Source: Blepharisma stoltei
Lineage: Eukaryota; Ciliophora; Heterotrichea; Heterotrichida; Blepharismidae
DNA length: 64,000 nucleotides
Assembly (NCBI GenBank): GCA_914767885.1
Contig: CAJZBQ010000034.1
Coordinates: forward strand, 1 to 64,000
Direction: 5' to 3'
This document shows positions 33,127 through 43,598 of this stretch, one piece after another. The notes under the pieces are model-generated. The model had not been told where the DNA came from. It saw only the letters and a list, made by a program, of their open reading frames with translations, and ran no database searches. The position numbers and the translations under genes are program-made. Within the stretch, counting starts at the first letter, position 1, and every line of letters starts with the position of its first letter.

Positions 33127-33633
33127 TTATATGCATAACGATTTCACCCTTTCTTCAATTTCCTTCGGAATCTCCGCAATTCCAATCTGTTCCTTAAATT
33201 GAGGAATAATACTCTTATTCCCCGACGTTTTTCCTACGTCTTGTCCTTTCTGATGGAACCTTTTATCATACATCATGATGGTTTTGCTCATATGAAAAGA
33301 AAGATCTTTGCCTCTTTGGCCGCATTCTGGGCTATTCATGACATTCGTAAAAGTGCCTAATGATTTCTGCTGGAAACTTTGGTCTTTTACAATATCTTCG
33401 AGCTTTATTAGCGTATTTTTTCTAATATCTTGGTCTTTTAGCACAACTCTGTTCAAAACTACTTCTTTAAGTCAGGCATTTACAAAAACATCTTTTATTT
33501 CGCCAGTTTTCGCATCTTTGATAATATCTTTTCGGACTTCAGTGTATAAATGCTGGCTTGCGAAGTAGCAGAAACTGCCGATAACAGTGACTGGGAAAGC
33601 TTTTCTGAAAACTCTGTAAATTAGGGAGCTCAT
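33127..33633 (-). CDS. Unknown 168-aa protein with N-terminal hydrophobic segment
   Basis: One TGA-Trp codon extends the frame upstream to MSSLIYRVFRKAFPVTVIG. The N-terminus is basic and amphipathic, then hydrophobic (FPVTVIGSFCYFASQ), like a mitochondrial presequence or inner-membrane anchor. The remainder is soluble and charged (TEVRKDIIKDAKTGEIKDV, a ~110-residue helical region, terminal EIEERVKSLCI). No family recognised. Confidence 0.65.
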
Positions 33634-33826
33634 TTTTAATTTATATAAAATACCTATTTTTACTTATTTAATTCTATAGCACAACATCTATATGATTGCA
33701 AGATATAGCTCCAGGCGCTTAGACTTTTAATTACTTCTAAAGGTAGATTGTCGCCATTGATTGAGAAGATAAAGTTTCCAATTTTTTATATTTTCTGATA
33801 TAAGCTATAAGCATGAAAATTCATCC

Positions 33827-34126
33827 TATGAAGTTTAAGTTTTAGTTTATCGACTTTCTCCAGCATAATAAGCCTTAAGCCCTCTTTTACTTGAGATCCA
33901 GCTACAATAACAGCTCAGTAAGTTGATCGGCCTAACCGTCGAACCGTTAAAGTTATTTAGCCCTTCCGGACTCCTCTAGCCCGTACCAGACTCAGCACTG
34001 ACCTCTTCTCTTCAAGCCGAGACTCTCAAGAAGCATGAACTTCTCTCAAAAAGCTCGGATAATAGGGCTAGCCTGACTTTTAGGTCTAGGTCCCTATCCC
34101 TAACTGCCATTTAAATATTGTGTCCT
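33827..34126. mobile_element. GC-rich island with 9-bp direct repeats, SINE-like
   Basis: TATGAAGTT recurs at 33827-33835 and 34127-34135 around a GC-rich segment. On the minus strand GGGCTAGAGG (near 34070-33980) and GGTTCGACGG (near 33955-33945) resemble pol III A and B boxes in the right order. No ORF seen. The rest of 33634-34130 is AT-rich and empty. Confidence 0.4.
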
Positions 34127-34132
34127 TATGAA

Positions 34133-34760
34133 GTTGAAATTAAGCCCAATTTTTTTCCGAATAGTTCATTAACTGCCTTTTTACCTCAAGCTTATTATCT
34201 TTTTTCTTGTTTTCGGCATCATAAATTTGTCGCCATTTAGCAAATTTTTCTATTACATACCCTATTTTTTTTCAAGACTTGCTGATTTTTGTTATTATGT
34301 TTTTCTAATTTTATTAAACTCTTTTTGATACCATAATTGATTTCATGTGCAAAATTTAATTTTTGGTTAAATTCCAAAAATGAGAAAAATTATCAAAACA
34401 TCATATGTTCCTTATTTATTTTGCATTGCCTCTCTAAATATACAGTAACAGTATTATTTTCTATTTCATACCACGGCACCATGATGAACTGGCATAAAGG
34501 ATCGGCTCCGCAGTAGATATTTGAGTTGGAGATTGGTGAGTCATATCAAATCAATGTGTTTTCTAAGCTATATCTCTATCTATTTGAGGTATGAGATGAT
34601 GGGAAATAGTAAAGCATCAGATTCTGAGTTTAGATGAAAATAGGATGAAGGAATTGTTGGAATGAGCTCGCAGCCAGAGTTAGCTGATATGATAGTTTCT
34701 CTTACAGCTACTTCCACAGAAGACACTAGCTTTATTAGAAGTAGAAATTTATCATTTTAA
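34133..34760 (-). pseudogene. Degenerate paralogue of the 35217-36053 gene
   Basis: Fragments match the neighbouring gene in the same order and on the same strand: ELIPTIPSSYFHLNSESDALLF (compare ELIPCVPQSNIQYNSASDLLL) and IGYVIEKFAKWRQIYDAEN (compare IGFIIERVSTWRKLYAGTQ). In-frame TAG/TAA stops and frame changes separate them, and the C-terminal third is missing. It is a tandem duplicate in decay. IES removal does not obviously repair it. Confidence 0.75.
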
Positions 34761-35216
34761 ATTGGGTTACAAATTTTTTAAAATAAGCCGTGCTCTTATC
34801 TCATATAAATTAGTTTTATATGATTTTGTTCGTATAGAAAGCAAGACCATTTAGATCATTTGCTAATTTTTTAAATTTTTCTTTATTTTAAATTATATTT
34901 ATTTTATTTCTGATGAATTAATTAATTTTCAAGAAAATGCAGAGTCAATTAAGTCACTCTCTTTTCTTCGTTTAAATATATATGTCATCGAAATATGCTT
35001 CGTCCTCTAATTCAATTCTCAGGGCTTTTTAAAGCAAATATGCAAAAAACACTATATCTTATACTTGAGATTTCATATTATAGGAATCGGCATCCCTAAG
35101 CTTCTTCTTGCATTTGTATTTTTCATACCTTTTCCTTCATATTAAGTATTTTCTATTGAACAATTTTCCAAAATTATCAAAAAATTAACAACATTTCTTA
35201 AGCTCTAATATTTTAT

Positions 35217-36053
35217 TTAATATTGTATTTCTCCACCTTTAAATTTGAGCGAAAATCCTGGAGCACAACATCTATTATGTTTACAAGCTGGAGTCCCTGG
35301 CTCTTGTAATCTCATCAAAACTTCTTTTGGCACATCTTCTCCAGCTTCAATCTGTGCAGCATACACCTGTAGGTTTTTGCATTTTTTTACATAAGCTCTC
35401 AAAACCCCTACTTTATCATCCTTATGTTCTTGGAAATTAAATCCAAATTTCTTCCCAAATCTTATTTGCAATAAATAGTCATCTAAGGATTTTTTTGAAA
35501 TTCCAACTTGGTCAGCAGCTTTATCTAGTGCTAGCTTATTAAGGAGCCCATTTTCTCCCTGAGTCCCAGCATAAAGTTTTCTTCACGTAGAGACTCTTTC
35601 TATTATAAAACCAATTTTTCGCTCTTTTGTCCTTCTAGCTGCGTGCGATTTTGTGATGGCCTCTTGTTGTGGTTTTAGCTTGGGATTTGAATTATTGCCT
35701 ACTGTTGCAATAGTTCCAAAAGAATTTCTAATCGCCTCTCGGCAAATAATAGTTATTGTGTTGTTTTCTATTTCATAAGACGGGATCGATGTAAATAAAG
35801 GCAAAGGGTCATTGCCACAATAAATATTTGAATCTGAAGTTGGGGAATAATATCACATCATTGAATGCTCAAGATCATAGCCTAGACTCTTTAGATATGT
35901 TAATACAGGGCATAATAAAAGATCAGATGCTGAGTTGTACTGGATGTTGGACTGAGGAACACAAGGAATCAATTCTGTATTGAAATTTTGAGGGTTTCCG
36001 AATTTTATGAGTACACTGAGGGATTCATTCAGGTTTATTTCTTCGTTAGCCAT
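35217..36053 (-). CDS. Unknown 278-aa protein with a conserved WRKLY...GISKKSLDDYLLQIRFGK segment
   Basis: One frame with two TGA-Trp codons. The N-terminal half is mildly acidic and polar. The second half has a basic helix (HAARRTKERKIGFIIERV), then WRKLYAGTQ..., a helix-turn-helix-like stretch (AADQVGISKKSLDDYLLQIRFGKKFGF), and a Cys/His cluster near the end (CKHNRCC). The pattern suggests a nucleic-acid-binding regulator, but I cannot name a family. A tandem duplicate in decay lies 0.5 kb downstream. Gene identity is supported by conservation between the two copies. Confidence 0.7.
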
Positions 36054-36748
36054 TAAATTATGATGCCATCTATTAAAGCTTTTATGAATAGCATGCTTAA
36101 AATTTTAAATGATATAAATAATTTTTTCAGGGTTAGCAGAGAAAGAATATAAGAATTGGAGAGTTTTTTTTAAAGAAAAATAGTCTTTAAAAATTCTTTA
36201 ATATAAATCTTAAAAATGGACTTTTTTGCAATTTATATTTAATTAGGTAAATCCTCTATGAATTTTTTGAATAAGCTAACTCGAAAAATCAGATATTTCA
36301 AATTATGTGAATCAAGGCATAGAATTTTGTAAATGTTTTTATCTGGAAACATAATTTCAATAGTATTAAGATAGAAATTAATCAAAAACCAAGAAAAGGC
36401 ACTAAATCAAGCTTAAAAACCTAGAAATCTGTAATTCAAAAATGTTTATTCAAGAATAGTTAAATTGTCTTTCGAATAATAGTTATTTTCTTGATAAGTT
36501 ATCATTATTTTATAATTATTCATATAAATTAAAAATTTTGCAATATTCTTATAAATCTGCCATTTTAAGTTAAGAAAATCAGAATTTATTACCTAGATTA
36601 TTGAGGGTAAAAGGGATTTTAATAATAAATTAGAAGAAAAACATCACAAATAATAATAAATAAATTAGAAGAAAAACATCACAAATAATAATAAAAAACT
36701 AAGCATAATTCCTTATAGAATTTTTTTTGCATTTAGAAAATGTGTATT
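36054..36748. other. AT-rich intergenic region with a 35-bp tandem duplication
   Basis: Between two minus-strand genes. The only structure seen is two tandem copies of a 35-bp unit containing TTAGAAGAAAAACATCACAA (36627-36696). Otherwise AT-rich with no ORF. Confidence 0.6.
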
Positions 36749-37627
36749 TTATTTATCCCTTCCTAATATTTTCATCATCATTTCAAACCCCGCTATATAT
36801 GCTGCATTTGCTGGAAAAGCTCTCAACAAAGCAGGAATTAGTCCTCTTGTCATTCCAGCATACCCCATCTCTTTTACCGTCATTTTTCAGCACTCTTTTC
36901 CCGAACTATACCTTGGATTTGTTAACGAATCAGCTTGGATTTTAGATTTTATAATATCAAGCCAAAATATACCTATCCAATAAATAACTCCAGCAGTTCC
37001 TCCACAGATCATGCACTGCCACATTTTTAGCTGATGGGCGTCTATATGATCCCCTCCAAAAATCTTTTTCGCAATCCCTTGGTAAGCTCCGAAAAAAATT
37101 GTATTTCCAAAAGTGTCTCGAAAAAACGACACTTTTAGCCCTCTATAGAGTCCTTTAACTCCATAGTTATTAAAAATATATTTAAAACAGTCAGCTGAAT
37201 TTTTATATTTTGGATCTCCTCGGGTATCTATTTTCCCTTGCGTTTGCATTTTTACCACAACATGCTCAAATGGACATATCACAAATGCCCTTACAAAGCC
37301 TGAAGCAGTTCCACATATAGAATGCTGCCAAATTTTTAAGCTTTTTTCAGGATTTTTTGGGTCTCTGAAAAACCTTTTTGTGTTCTCATTTGTACCAAGG
37401 GATACCGAGCTTGTAATGGTGGATCCAGCCACGATCGGCAGTGATGCTTTTCAAAATGCTAAAATTCCTTCATATCTCACTAATGCTAAAACAGTCGAAA
37501 TTGTGGAGTTTCCTGTGTTTTGCATGCGGACTTTAATGATGTCTAATGGTTGGCCGACCATAATAGCGCTTCAGGATGCGCCAATTCCTGAGAGGAAGCT
37601 TTTATAATCGAGAAAAAAGTTATCCAT
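36749..37627 (-). CDS. Mitochondrial carrier family (SLC25) protein 1
   Basis: 292 aa with three TGA-Trp codons, the usual length. Three ~95-residue repeats each carry the carrier signature: QPLDIIKVRMQ, CPFEHVVVKMQ and a modified FWLDIIKSKIQ lacking the Pro. The second repeat has Glu in place of Asp. Six membrane spans are expected in the inner mitochondrial membrane. The family resembles acylcarnitine/basic amino-acid carriers, but the substrate cannot be told. It is the first of three head-to-tail paralogues (gaps of 29 and 97 bp). No IES. Confidence 0.92.
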
Positions 37628-37656
37628 TTTCTTACAGTAAATTAATAATTCCATGA

Positions 37657-38547
37657 TTATTTATCTTCTCTTGCTAAAAACTTCATGGTAACTTCAAAAC
37701 CAGCCATATAAGCTGCATTAGAAGGAAAAGCCCTCAGTAATGCGGGAAGCCACCCTTTTGTGAACCCAGAGAGGCCTCCTTTTTGTAATGTGATTTTGAT
37801 ACAGTCTGCAACTCCTTTATACCTTGGATTTGTAAAGGAATCGGCTTGGATTTTTGTTTTTACTATATCAAATCCAAAAATCCCAATTCAATAAACAACT
37901 CCAGCAAGTCCTCCACAAATAATAATTTGTCATAAAGGTAATTGATGTGTATCTATGGAATCTCCTCCAAAAATCTTTTTCCCAGCCATTTGGTATGCCG
38001 CAAAAAACAGTCCATATCCAAATATATCTCTAGACAAACAAACATTGAATCCCCTATACAGTCCTTTTACCCCATAATTTTTATATATAGAAATAAAGCA
38101 ATCTCTTGGGTTTTTATAATAATGATCTTCTCTAGAGCCAAGCTGCCCTTGCACCTGGATTTTTACAGCCACATGCTCAAAAGGACACGCAAAAATCGAT
38201 TTTGATATCCCAGAAATGGAGCCACACAATGCATGCTGCCAGATTTTCAAACTTTCTGTAGGATCTGATGGGTTTTTAAAGATTTTTTTGAAATTTTCAT
38301 TTATTCCTAATGATAATGAGCTTGTAATAGTCGAGCCTACCAGTGGGGCAGATGCAGCTTTTCAAAAAGCAAAAAATCCTTCACGCTTTATTAGGCTGGA
38401 AATTGTCAAAATTGTGGAGCTGCCTGTGTTCTGCATGCGAACTTTAATGATATCAAGTGGCTGACTGACGAGTATTGAGGTTCATGAGGCTACTACACCT
38501 GATAAAAATGATTTGTAATCGAGATAATAATTATTTTTCGCACTCAT
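37657..38547 (-). CDS. Mitochondrial carrier family (SLC25) protein 2
   Basis: 296 aa. Signatures QPLDIIKVRMQ, CPFEHVAVKIQ and FGFDIVKTKIQ. It aligns along its whole length with carrier 1, including RDIFGYGLFFAAYQ and the C-terminal ALLRAFPSNAAYMAGFE. Three or more TGA codons are read as Trp at positions where paralogues also have Trp (for example FAFWKAA), direct support for the code. No IES. Confidence 0.92.
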
Positions 38548-38644
38548 TTTAGATTGTATGAATTCGAGAAATGGTGGAATTTCATTAAAAATGATTAAAT
38601 ACACTAATGAAAATAATAAATTTAACGAGGACATTTACTTTAAA

Positions 38645-39615
38645 TTACTTATAAGTTCTCCCGAATAGTGACATCGTCACTTCGAATCCTGTCAAAACTG
38701 CTGCATTGACAGGAAAAGCCCTTAAAATGCAGGGTACAAAGCCTTTAAAATACCCAGCCATACCAAATTCTTTATAAGTAAGCCTGACGCATTCTCTAAG
38801 ATTTTTATATTTTGGATTTGCATAAGAGTCTGACTGAATTTTTGATTTGAGGACGTCAAATGGAAAACCAATCCAATAGGCATAGCCAGCTACACCTCCA
38901 CAGACCATAATTTTCCATACACTTAGCTCTTTAGTAGTTACATTTGTAGTACCAAAGATATTCCTCCCAGACCACTGAAAAATTGTATTCCCAAATATTT
39001 AATTAAAAAATCCCCAATTTCTATACATATATAAATTCTACATTTCTATAAAACCCCTTAAAATAGTATAAAAAGCATTGTCATGCCTATTAGTTCTCTC
39101 ATCATCGTCATATAAAATCCTTTATAAAGCCCCACAATTCCATGGTTTTTCAAAATCGTCAAAAAGCAGTCCACCGATCCTTTATAAATTGGATCTCCTC
39201 TAGGATCAATTCTCCCCTGAATCTGTATCCTAATCCTTACATTCTCAACAGGACATGTAATAAAAGCTCTAGAAAATCCAGCAATAATTCCACAAGTGGC
39301 ATGCTGATTCAAACTTAATATTTCTCCAGGCTTATTATGAGAACTTATAATTCTTTTAGCATTCTCATTGATGCCAAACGATATCGAATTTCCTAATCCT
39401 AAGCCTATCAGTGGTGGCAATGAGCCTTTCCACAAGGCAAAAAACCCTTCATTTTGGAGCAGGGTTTTTAACGTAACTCATGCAGATCCGCCACTATTTT
39501 GCAGCCTGACTTTTACGATGTCAAAAGGCTGCCCAACAATGACCCCACACCAAGCCCCGACAACTCCAGACACGAATCCTTTGAATTCAGGGAAAAAGCT
39601 TGGTTTTCTTTCCAT
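38645..39615 (-). CDS. Mitochondrial carrier family (SLC25) protein 3, one IES
   Basis: After removing 92 bp the product is 292 aa, the same as carrier 1. Signatures QPFDIVKVRLQ, CPVENVRIRIQ and FPFDVLKSKIQ. The IES cuts the second repeat: RELI-FGNTIFQWSGRNIFG aligns with RDTFGNTIFFGAYQGIAKKIFG of carrier 1. Neither paralogue has an insertion there, so the IES was gained after duplication or lost from the others. The start lies only 11 bp from the divergent gene at 39627. Confidence 0.92.
38996..39087. mobile_element. IES in carrier 3 (92 bp)
   Basis: TA at 38996-38997 and 39088-39089. Excision restores frame, and alignment with the two uninterrupted paralogues fixes the junction. Confidence 0.93.
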
Positions 39616-39626
39616 TTATAAACAAA

Positions 39627-39974
39627 ATGATTGTACATGTTCATATAAAAGATCAAATCTTTCCTATACAGTGTGGAACTGGCTGCCAAAGGCTGCAGTG
39701 GCTGGGAGATGTAGGAGTTTTCCGATATGAGCATTTTTTTAACGTGTCTACAGGGGTCTGTAAAGCCCTTGAACTGGAGGATGGAACTGCTTTAGATGTA
39801 GGCAGCATTATATCTGATACAATTCCAGAAAATTCTCATGTGTGGGTTGTTCTTCAAGAAGACGAAATTGCGAAGAAGCGAGAAGAGCTAGATGATACCT
39901 CATCGAAAGTGTCATCTGTACATGAGCCTTCTCTTTTAAGGCCAAGAAATCAGCAAACAGCCAAAAGGAAGTAA
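39627..39974 (+). CDS. Small ubiquitin-fold-like protein, CXorf65-like (tentative)
   Basis: 115 aa starting MIVHVHIKDQIFPIQCGTGCQRLQWLG. The pattern beta-strand, hairpin, CQRLQWLGDVG, then LELEDGTALDVGSIISDTIPENSHVWVVL resembles the short CXorf65-type proteins found in ciliated organisms; the match is from memory of the pattern only. The tail is basic and Ser-rich. An ATG 27 bp upstream would overlap the divergent carrier gene, so I prefer the internal ATG. Confidence 0.6.
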   Translation: MIVHVHIKDQIFPIQCGTGCQRLQWLGDVGVFRYEHFFNVSTGVCKALELEDGTALDVGSIISDTIPENSHVWVVLQEDEIAKKREELDDTSSKVSSVHEPSLLRPRNQQTAKRK

Positions 39975-40175
39975 ACAGCTAATATAAGTAATTTTATGTT
40001 GTAAAATTTAGTTGTATTTTATATACCTTTTTATATAATAATTTTTAGCCTATAAAATAAATGCTTTTTAATAAATAATAGCCTAATTATATTCCATCAG
40101 AATATCTGCTACCTTTCATAATTCAAACATCCTAAATTTTCCATTTACCTATATCTTCATAATTAAATTTAAAAA

Positions 40176-41063
40176 ATGTTAACAAGCCCTGCAGATTATT
40201 CTTCCCACAAAGACCGAATCCAAAGTCTCCTCAATGAGCCTGGAGTTCGTGAAAAGGTAATTGAAGAGCTCCAGTCACTCGGAATCCCAACAATCCCATG
40301 TCTGAAATTTGAAATCAAAGGTCTCCAAGGACACACTTTTACACTCGAAGAAGAAGATTTAAGACGTGTTTTTTCCGTTTACGGTGAAATTGAGCATATT
40401 GAAGTCTTCGAATCTGAAGCCTATATCCAATTCCTCGATATCTGCTCTGCCTATTTCGCCCAAAAAACCCTTCATAGCCGAAACATTGAAAATCTCCAAG
40501 CCAATCTTGAAGTAACCTGGCAGCTTTCCAACAGAGTCCCAGGCTCTTTAAGTGTATGGGGAAAGCAAAATAATTTGGTAAATGATTGCAGCTCAAAGTA
40601 TACATGCAGATTTGACATACAAATTGATAATGAAAAAGAATTCCAAGTAGCAAGAAGACTAATTGGGCCTAAAGGAATTAATATGAAGAGGATTGTAGAG
40701 ATTTGCTCGAAAGGGATGAATTGCCAAGCTCACGATATCATTAAGTTGAGATTGAGAGGAAAAGGCTCAGGGTTTAAGGAAGGACCAAATCAAGAAGAAA
40801 GCTTTGAACAGCTTCATATGTGTGTGAGCTCAAAGTACTTTGGAAAGTATCAGCTTGCTTGTGAAGAAATTGAGAAGCTGATACAGCAGGTTTATAGAGA
40901 GTATCAGCAGTTCCTTTGGACTAAAGGAATACCTGCAGCTTTGCTGCAGGTTAAAAAAATAGAAAATGTTGGATCATGTGGGCTGAAGGAAAGATCAGTA
41001 AATCTTCCTGAACCGGCTTTTAATGAAAAACCAAAAGGTCTGAAAGAGAGAAAATTAGTTTAG
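40176..41063 (+). CDS. RNA-binding protein with RRM-like and KH domains
   Basis: 295 aa. Residues ~45-115 form an RRM-like fold (LKFEIKGLQGHTF...LRRVFSVYGEIEHIEVFESEAYIQF). Residues ~140-235 form a KH domain of the SF1/KHDC4 type (KYTCRFDIQIDNEKEF, the GPKG loop in RRLIGPKGINMKRI, then RLRGKGSGFKEGPNQ). The pair suggests pre-mRNA or mRNA binding. The C-terminus is basic and unstructured. No insertion is seen. Confidence 0.85.
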   Translation: MLTSPADYSSHKDRIQSLLNEPGVREKVIEELQSLGIPTIPCLKFEIKGLQGHTFTLEEEDLRRVFSVYGEIEHIEVFESEAYIQFLDICSAYFAQKTLHSRNIENLQANLEVTWQLSNRVPGSLSVWGKQNNLVNDCSSKYTCRFDIQIDNEKEFQVARRLIGPKGINMKRIVEICSKGMNCQAHDIIKLRLRGKGSGFKEGPNQEESFEQLHMCVSSKYFGKYQLACEEIEKLIQQVYREYQQFLWTKGIPAALLQVKKIENVGSCGLKERSVNLPEPAFNEKPKGLKERKLV

Positions 41064-41193
41064 ATTAATAAAAAATTTTACACATAAAATTTAAGATCCT
41101 ATGAAATTATCTTTTTCCTCCGCTCATTTTGGACAATTTTTAATTTTTTGTTTATTTTTCATAATTAGCAATGATACATGAAAACTCAATGCT

Positions 41194-41494
41194 TACTACC
41201 CTTTAAATTGGAGTAAATGATTGGTAAATTTTCGATTTTTGGGTACTTTAAACCCCCTTAAATTGGAGCAATTCTTTTCAATAAGAAAATTAAAAAAATG
41301 CAAATGAATCGATTATTTTTATAATTAATTACAAAAAATAATTCAAAAATATTGGTATTTTTTAATTTAAAAAATTTGTTTATATATAGGCCAGGGCCTA
41401 TTATTGATTGCCTTAGGCTATATAAAATTTTTAATATTAATAAAAATGAACTCCCCTTGGAACACATTTTTTATTCCAACTTAAAAGGGGCAAT
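41194..41494. mobile_element. MITE family C copy (about 300 bp), intergenic
   Basis: TA-bounded. CCCTTTAAATTGGAG at the low end is repeated in the same orientation near 41252; the high end is a fold-back (ACTCCCCTTGGAAC / TTCCAACTTAAAAGGGG). It has the same four-repeat layout as families A and B. It lies in the 41064-41687 spacer, which is otherwise featureless. Confidence 0.75.
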
Positions 41495-41687
41495 TAGAAA
41501 TTTTTTTAATATGGAGCCATTAAACTTTTAATTTTTTAATCCAGCAGTCCTTAGATTTTTCGCCACATTATTTTTCTATATTATTTCTTTGATACATATC
41601 ATCTTCTTTCAGAAACTTTTTAAATTGCAAGATGGATTAATGGTTTAATTAATTATCTTTTTAATATACGTAATCAATAATAAATTA

Positions 41688-42879
41688 ATGGATTGTGAAA
41701 AATTTGAATATCATCCCAGCTGCCAAGATAAAAAGCCCCAGTTTTTCAACAACAGAGCTGGGCTTTCATATGAACTTCCTCAATTCGAGCTGGACGAATT
41801 GTCAGTAGGTGACGATGTAGGTCAAAAAGAAACCAAAGAGCAGTTTGAGGATTATGAAAGCCTTCGCGCTGAGTTCCTTCAAACTGGTCCATCCCAACTA
41901 AGTTTCTTACTATTAAGAAGGATAATTCAAAATCCAAAAATCCCTTGTGAATTTCGTGCTCAGCCGCTTTTTCGTCTTCTCGTTGACGCTTGCAATGCTT
42001 TAGCTTTAAATGAAATAGAAATATCAGTATGAGCGATTTTTCTAGACCGCTGCGTGTGGGCTGATAATATAGCGAAACTTGACTATGTCTTGTATTATTC
42101 AGCATTGTCAGCAAAGGGCTATACAAATTCAGATATAAGCCCTTATTTGAGTTTCTTACTCTCCTAGTGAGCAAACAAATTTTGCTTACGGAGAATGCTA
42201 TTTTTATTATATATAAATTTTATTGCAAATAAATTTAAAAATATCTGAATTCATAAAATGTTTTTTTAAAATTCAGCTAGAGATTTCATTATAATAATTG
42301 CCATTACGTATTACGATATAAGTTTTGCTCGTTAGGAATATCTCCAATGGTTTGCTCACTCTCAGAACAAGGGAGCTAGCTTCAAAGATCGGGAATTTTT
42401 ATAGTAATTATATGCAGTGAACTCAGAGAAATAGAAGTCAGTTAGAAGTTACTGATAAAGAATTGAACTGTATTTATAAAAAGCTTAGATCTCCTTACAA
42501 TGAGGATCTAGTCGATTATAACTATTATGTTGACGATATTTTACAAATGTCTCCGCCCTACATGTCAGATCTTAAAGAGTCCACAGTCTCGAAAGATTTT
42601 TCAAGGGATGCAGAAGACACCACTTTGGCGACTTCACTGCCTAACCCAAAAAATAAAAAAATAATATTTTCTGATGCCAGCTGGGTCCCGAACTATGATT
42701 TTGAGTCTCCAACCCCATTAACTGCGAGTTCCCAGAAAAATTCAATTTTATCTCCGATGGTCCTTGAAAGAATTGATTTTATTTGTTCAGAATTTCTGAA
42801 CTGTGAAGTACCTAAAATCAATGTTTGCCATTCAAGCAGAACTCAAAATCCTCTTTTGAGCAGTCTAGCTAACTTATAA
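41688..42879 (+). CDS. Unknown 323-aa protein, one IES
   Basis: Removal of 220 bp at 42157 joins PYLSFL to ASKIGNFYSNYMQW in frame; unexcised, the frame ends at a TAG inside the insert. The N-terminus is acidic (DELSVGDDVG). The centre is helical (QLSFLLLRRIIQNP, WAIFLDRCVWADNIAKLDYVLYYSALSAKGY), with TGA-Trp codons at aligned helical positions. The C-terminus is polar and low in complexity. The helical core suggests an alpha-solenoid or an armadillo-like scaffold. No family named. Confidence 0.75.
42157..42376. mobile_element. IES, diverged MITE family B (220 bp)
   Basis: TA at 42157-42158 and 42377-42378. The ends CTCTCCTAGTGAGCAAAC and GTTTGCTCACTCTC are drifted family B motifs, and the core GAGATTTCATTATAATAATT matches full copies. 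Excision restores the host frame. Confidence 0.88.
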
Positions 42880-43478
42880 GTTTATTTTATATACATAAAA
42901 TGGTATATGACGTCTGGCCGGTCCTCCCAGTGACGGTAACCCATGTATATCCATGCATGGTTTTCAGGGGAAATGAGTATACCCAACAAAATCAGGAGCC
43001 TAGAGGCGATAGGCTTAAGAACAGATCTGTTGGTTTGTGGCCTGATCCATAGGTAGTTATTTGTGACTCCTTTTTCCAGCAGCGTCCTAGCCAGTAGATG
43101 CCCGAAATGGATCAGGGCGACTTCCCTGCTCAAGCTGCTCTTGATGGCCCGCCCCGAATCACGGAAGTGGTTGAGTTCTTTCTAGAGATGACCTGAAAAG
43201 AGGGGAAGGCGAGCTAGACATAAGTTCAACACGGCGGTCCCTCCATAAAAGAGCTCCAAAAACGGAGCGATTCTGGCCAGGGTAGGTACAGTTGGCGTAA
43301 TAAGGGCGAAGGGACTGAGTTGGAAATGGTGGTGCCTGGCGACGGTCTGCGGCCCACTACCCAAGAAACCAGGGGTTTCAGCCTGGGTTTAGAGTTGCCA
43401 GAGGTAGAAGCACCCAATTCGCTTAGGTCGACACGTGCCTGGAAGTAGAGACCTTAAATATCAGCGTCTAATCTAATC
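42880..43478. mobile_element. GC-rich island with near 15-bp direct repeats
   Basis: TATAAGTTTATTTT at 42875 recurs as TATAAGTTTTATTTT at 43479 around ~600 bp of GC-rich DNA, starting at the stop of the upstream gene. A 98-codon minus-strand frame (43180 to 42882) is open but unrecognised. No tRNA or rRNA pattern is evident. Confidence 0.5.
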
Positions 43479-43598
43479 TATAAGTTTTATTTTTAAAAAT
43501 TTAATAATTTTTAATATTTATCCTATTATTTTATTTTCCTAGATATTCTCTAACATTGCATAATTTTCAATTTTAATAATTAAAGATTTTTAATTTAG

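Noticed and set aside
33900..34110. Possible tRNA gene from TAGCTCAG-like and GGTTCGA-like strings
   Set aside because: The boxes lie on opposite strands or at wrong spacing for one tRNA and no acceptor stem pairs; at most a degenerate SINE head.
42882..43180. Minus-strand frame in the GC-rich island after the 323-aa gene
   Set aside because: No family resemblance; GC-rich DNA gives long chance frames. Not strong enough for a gene call.
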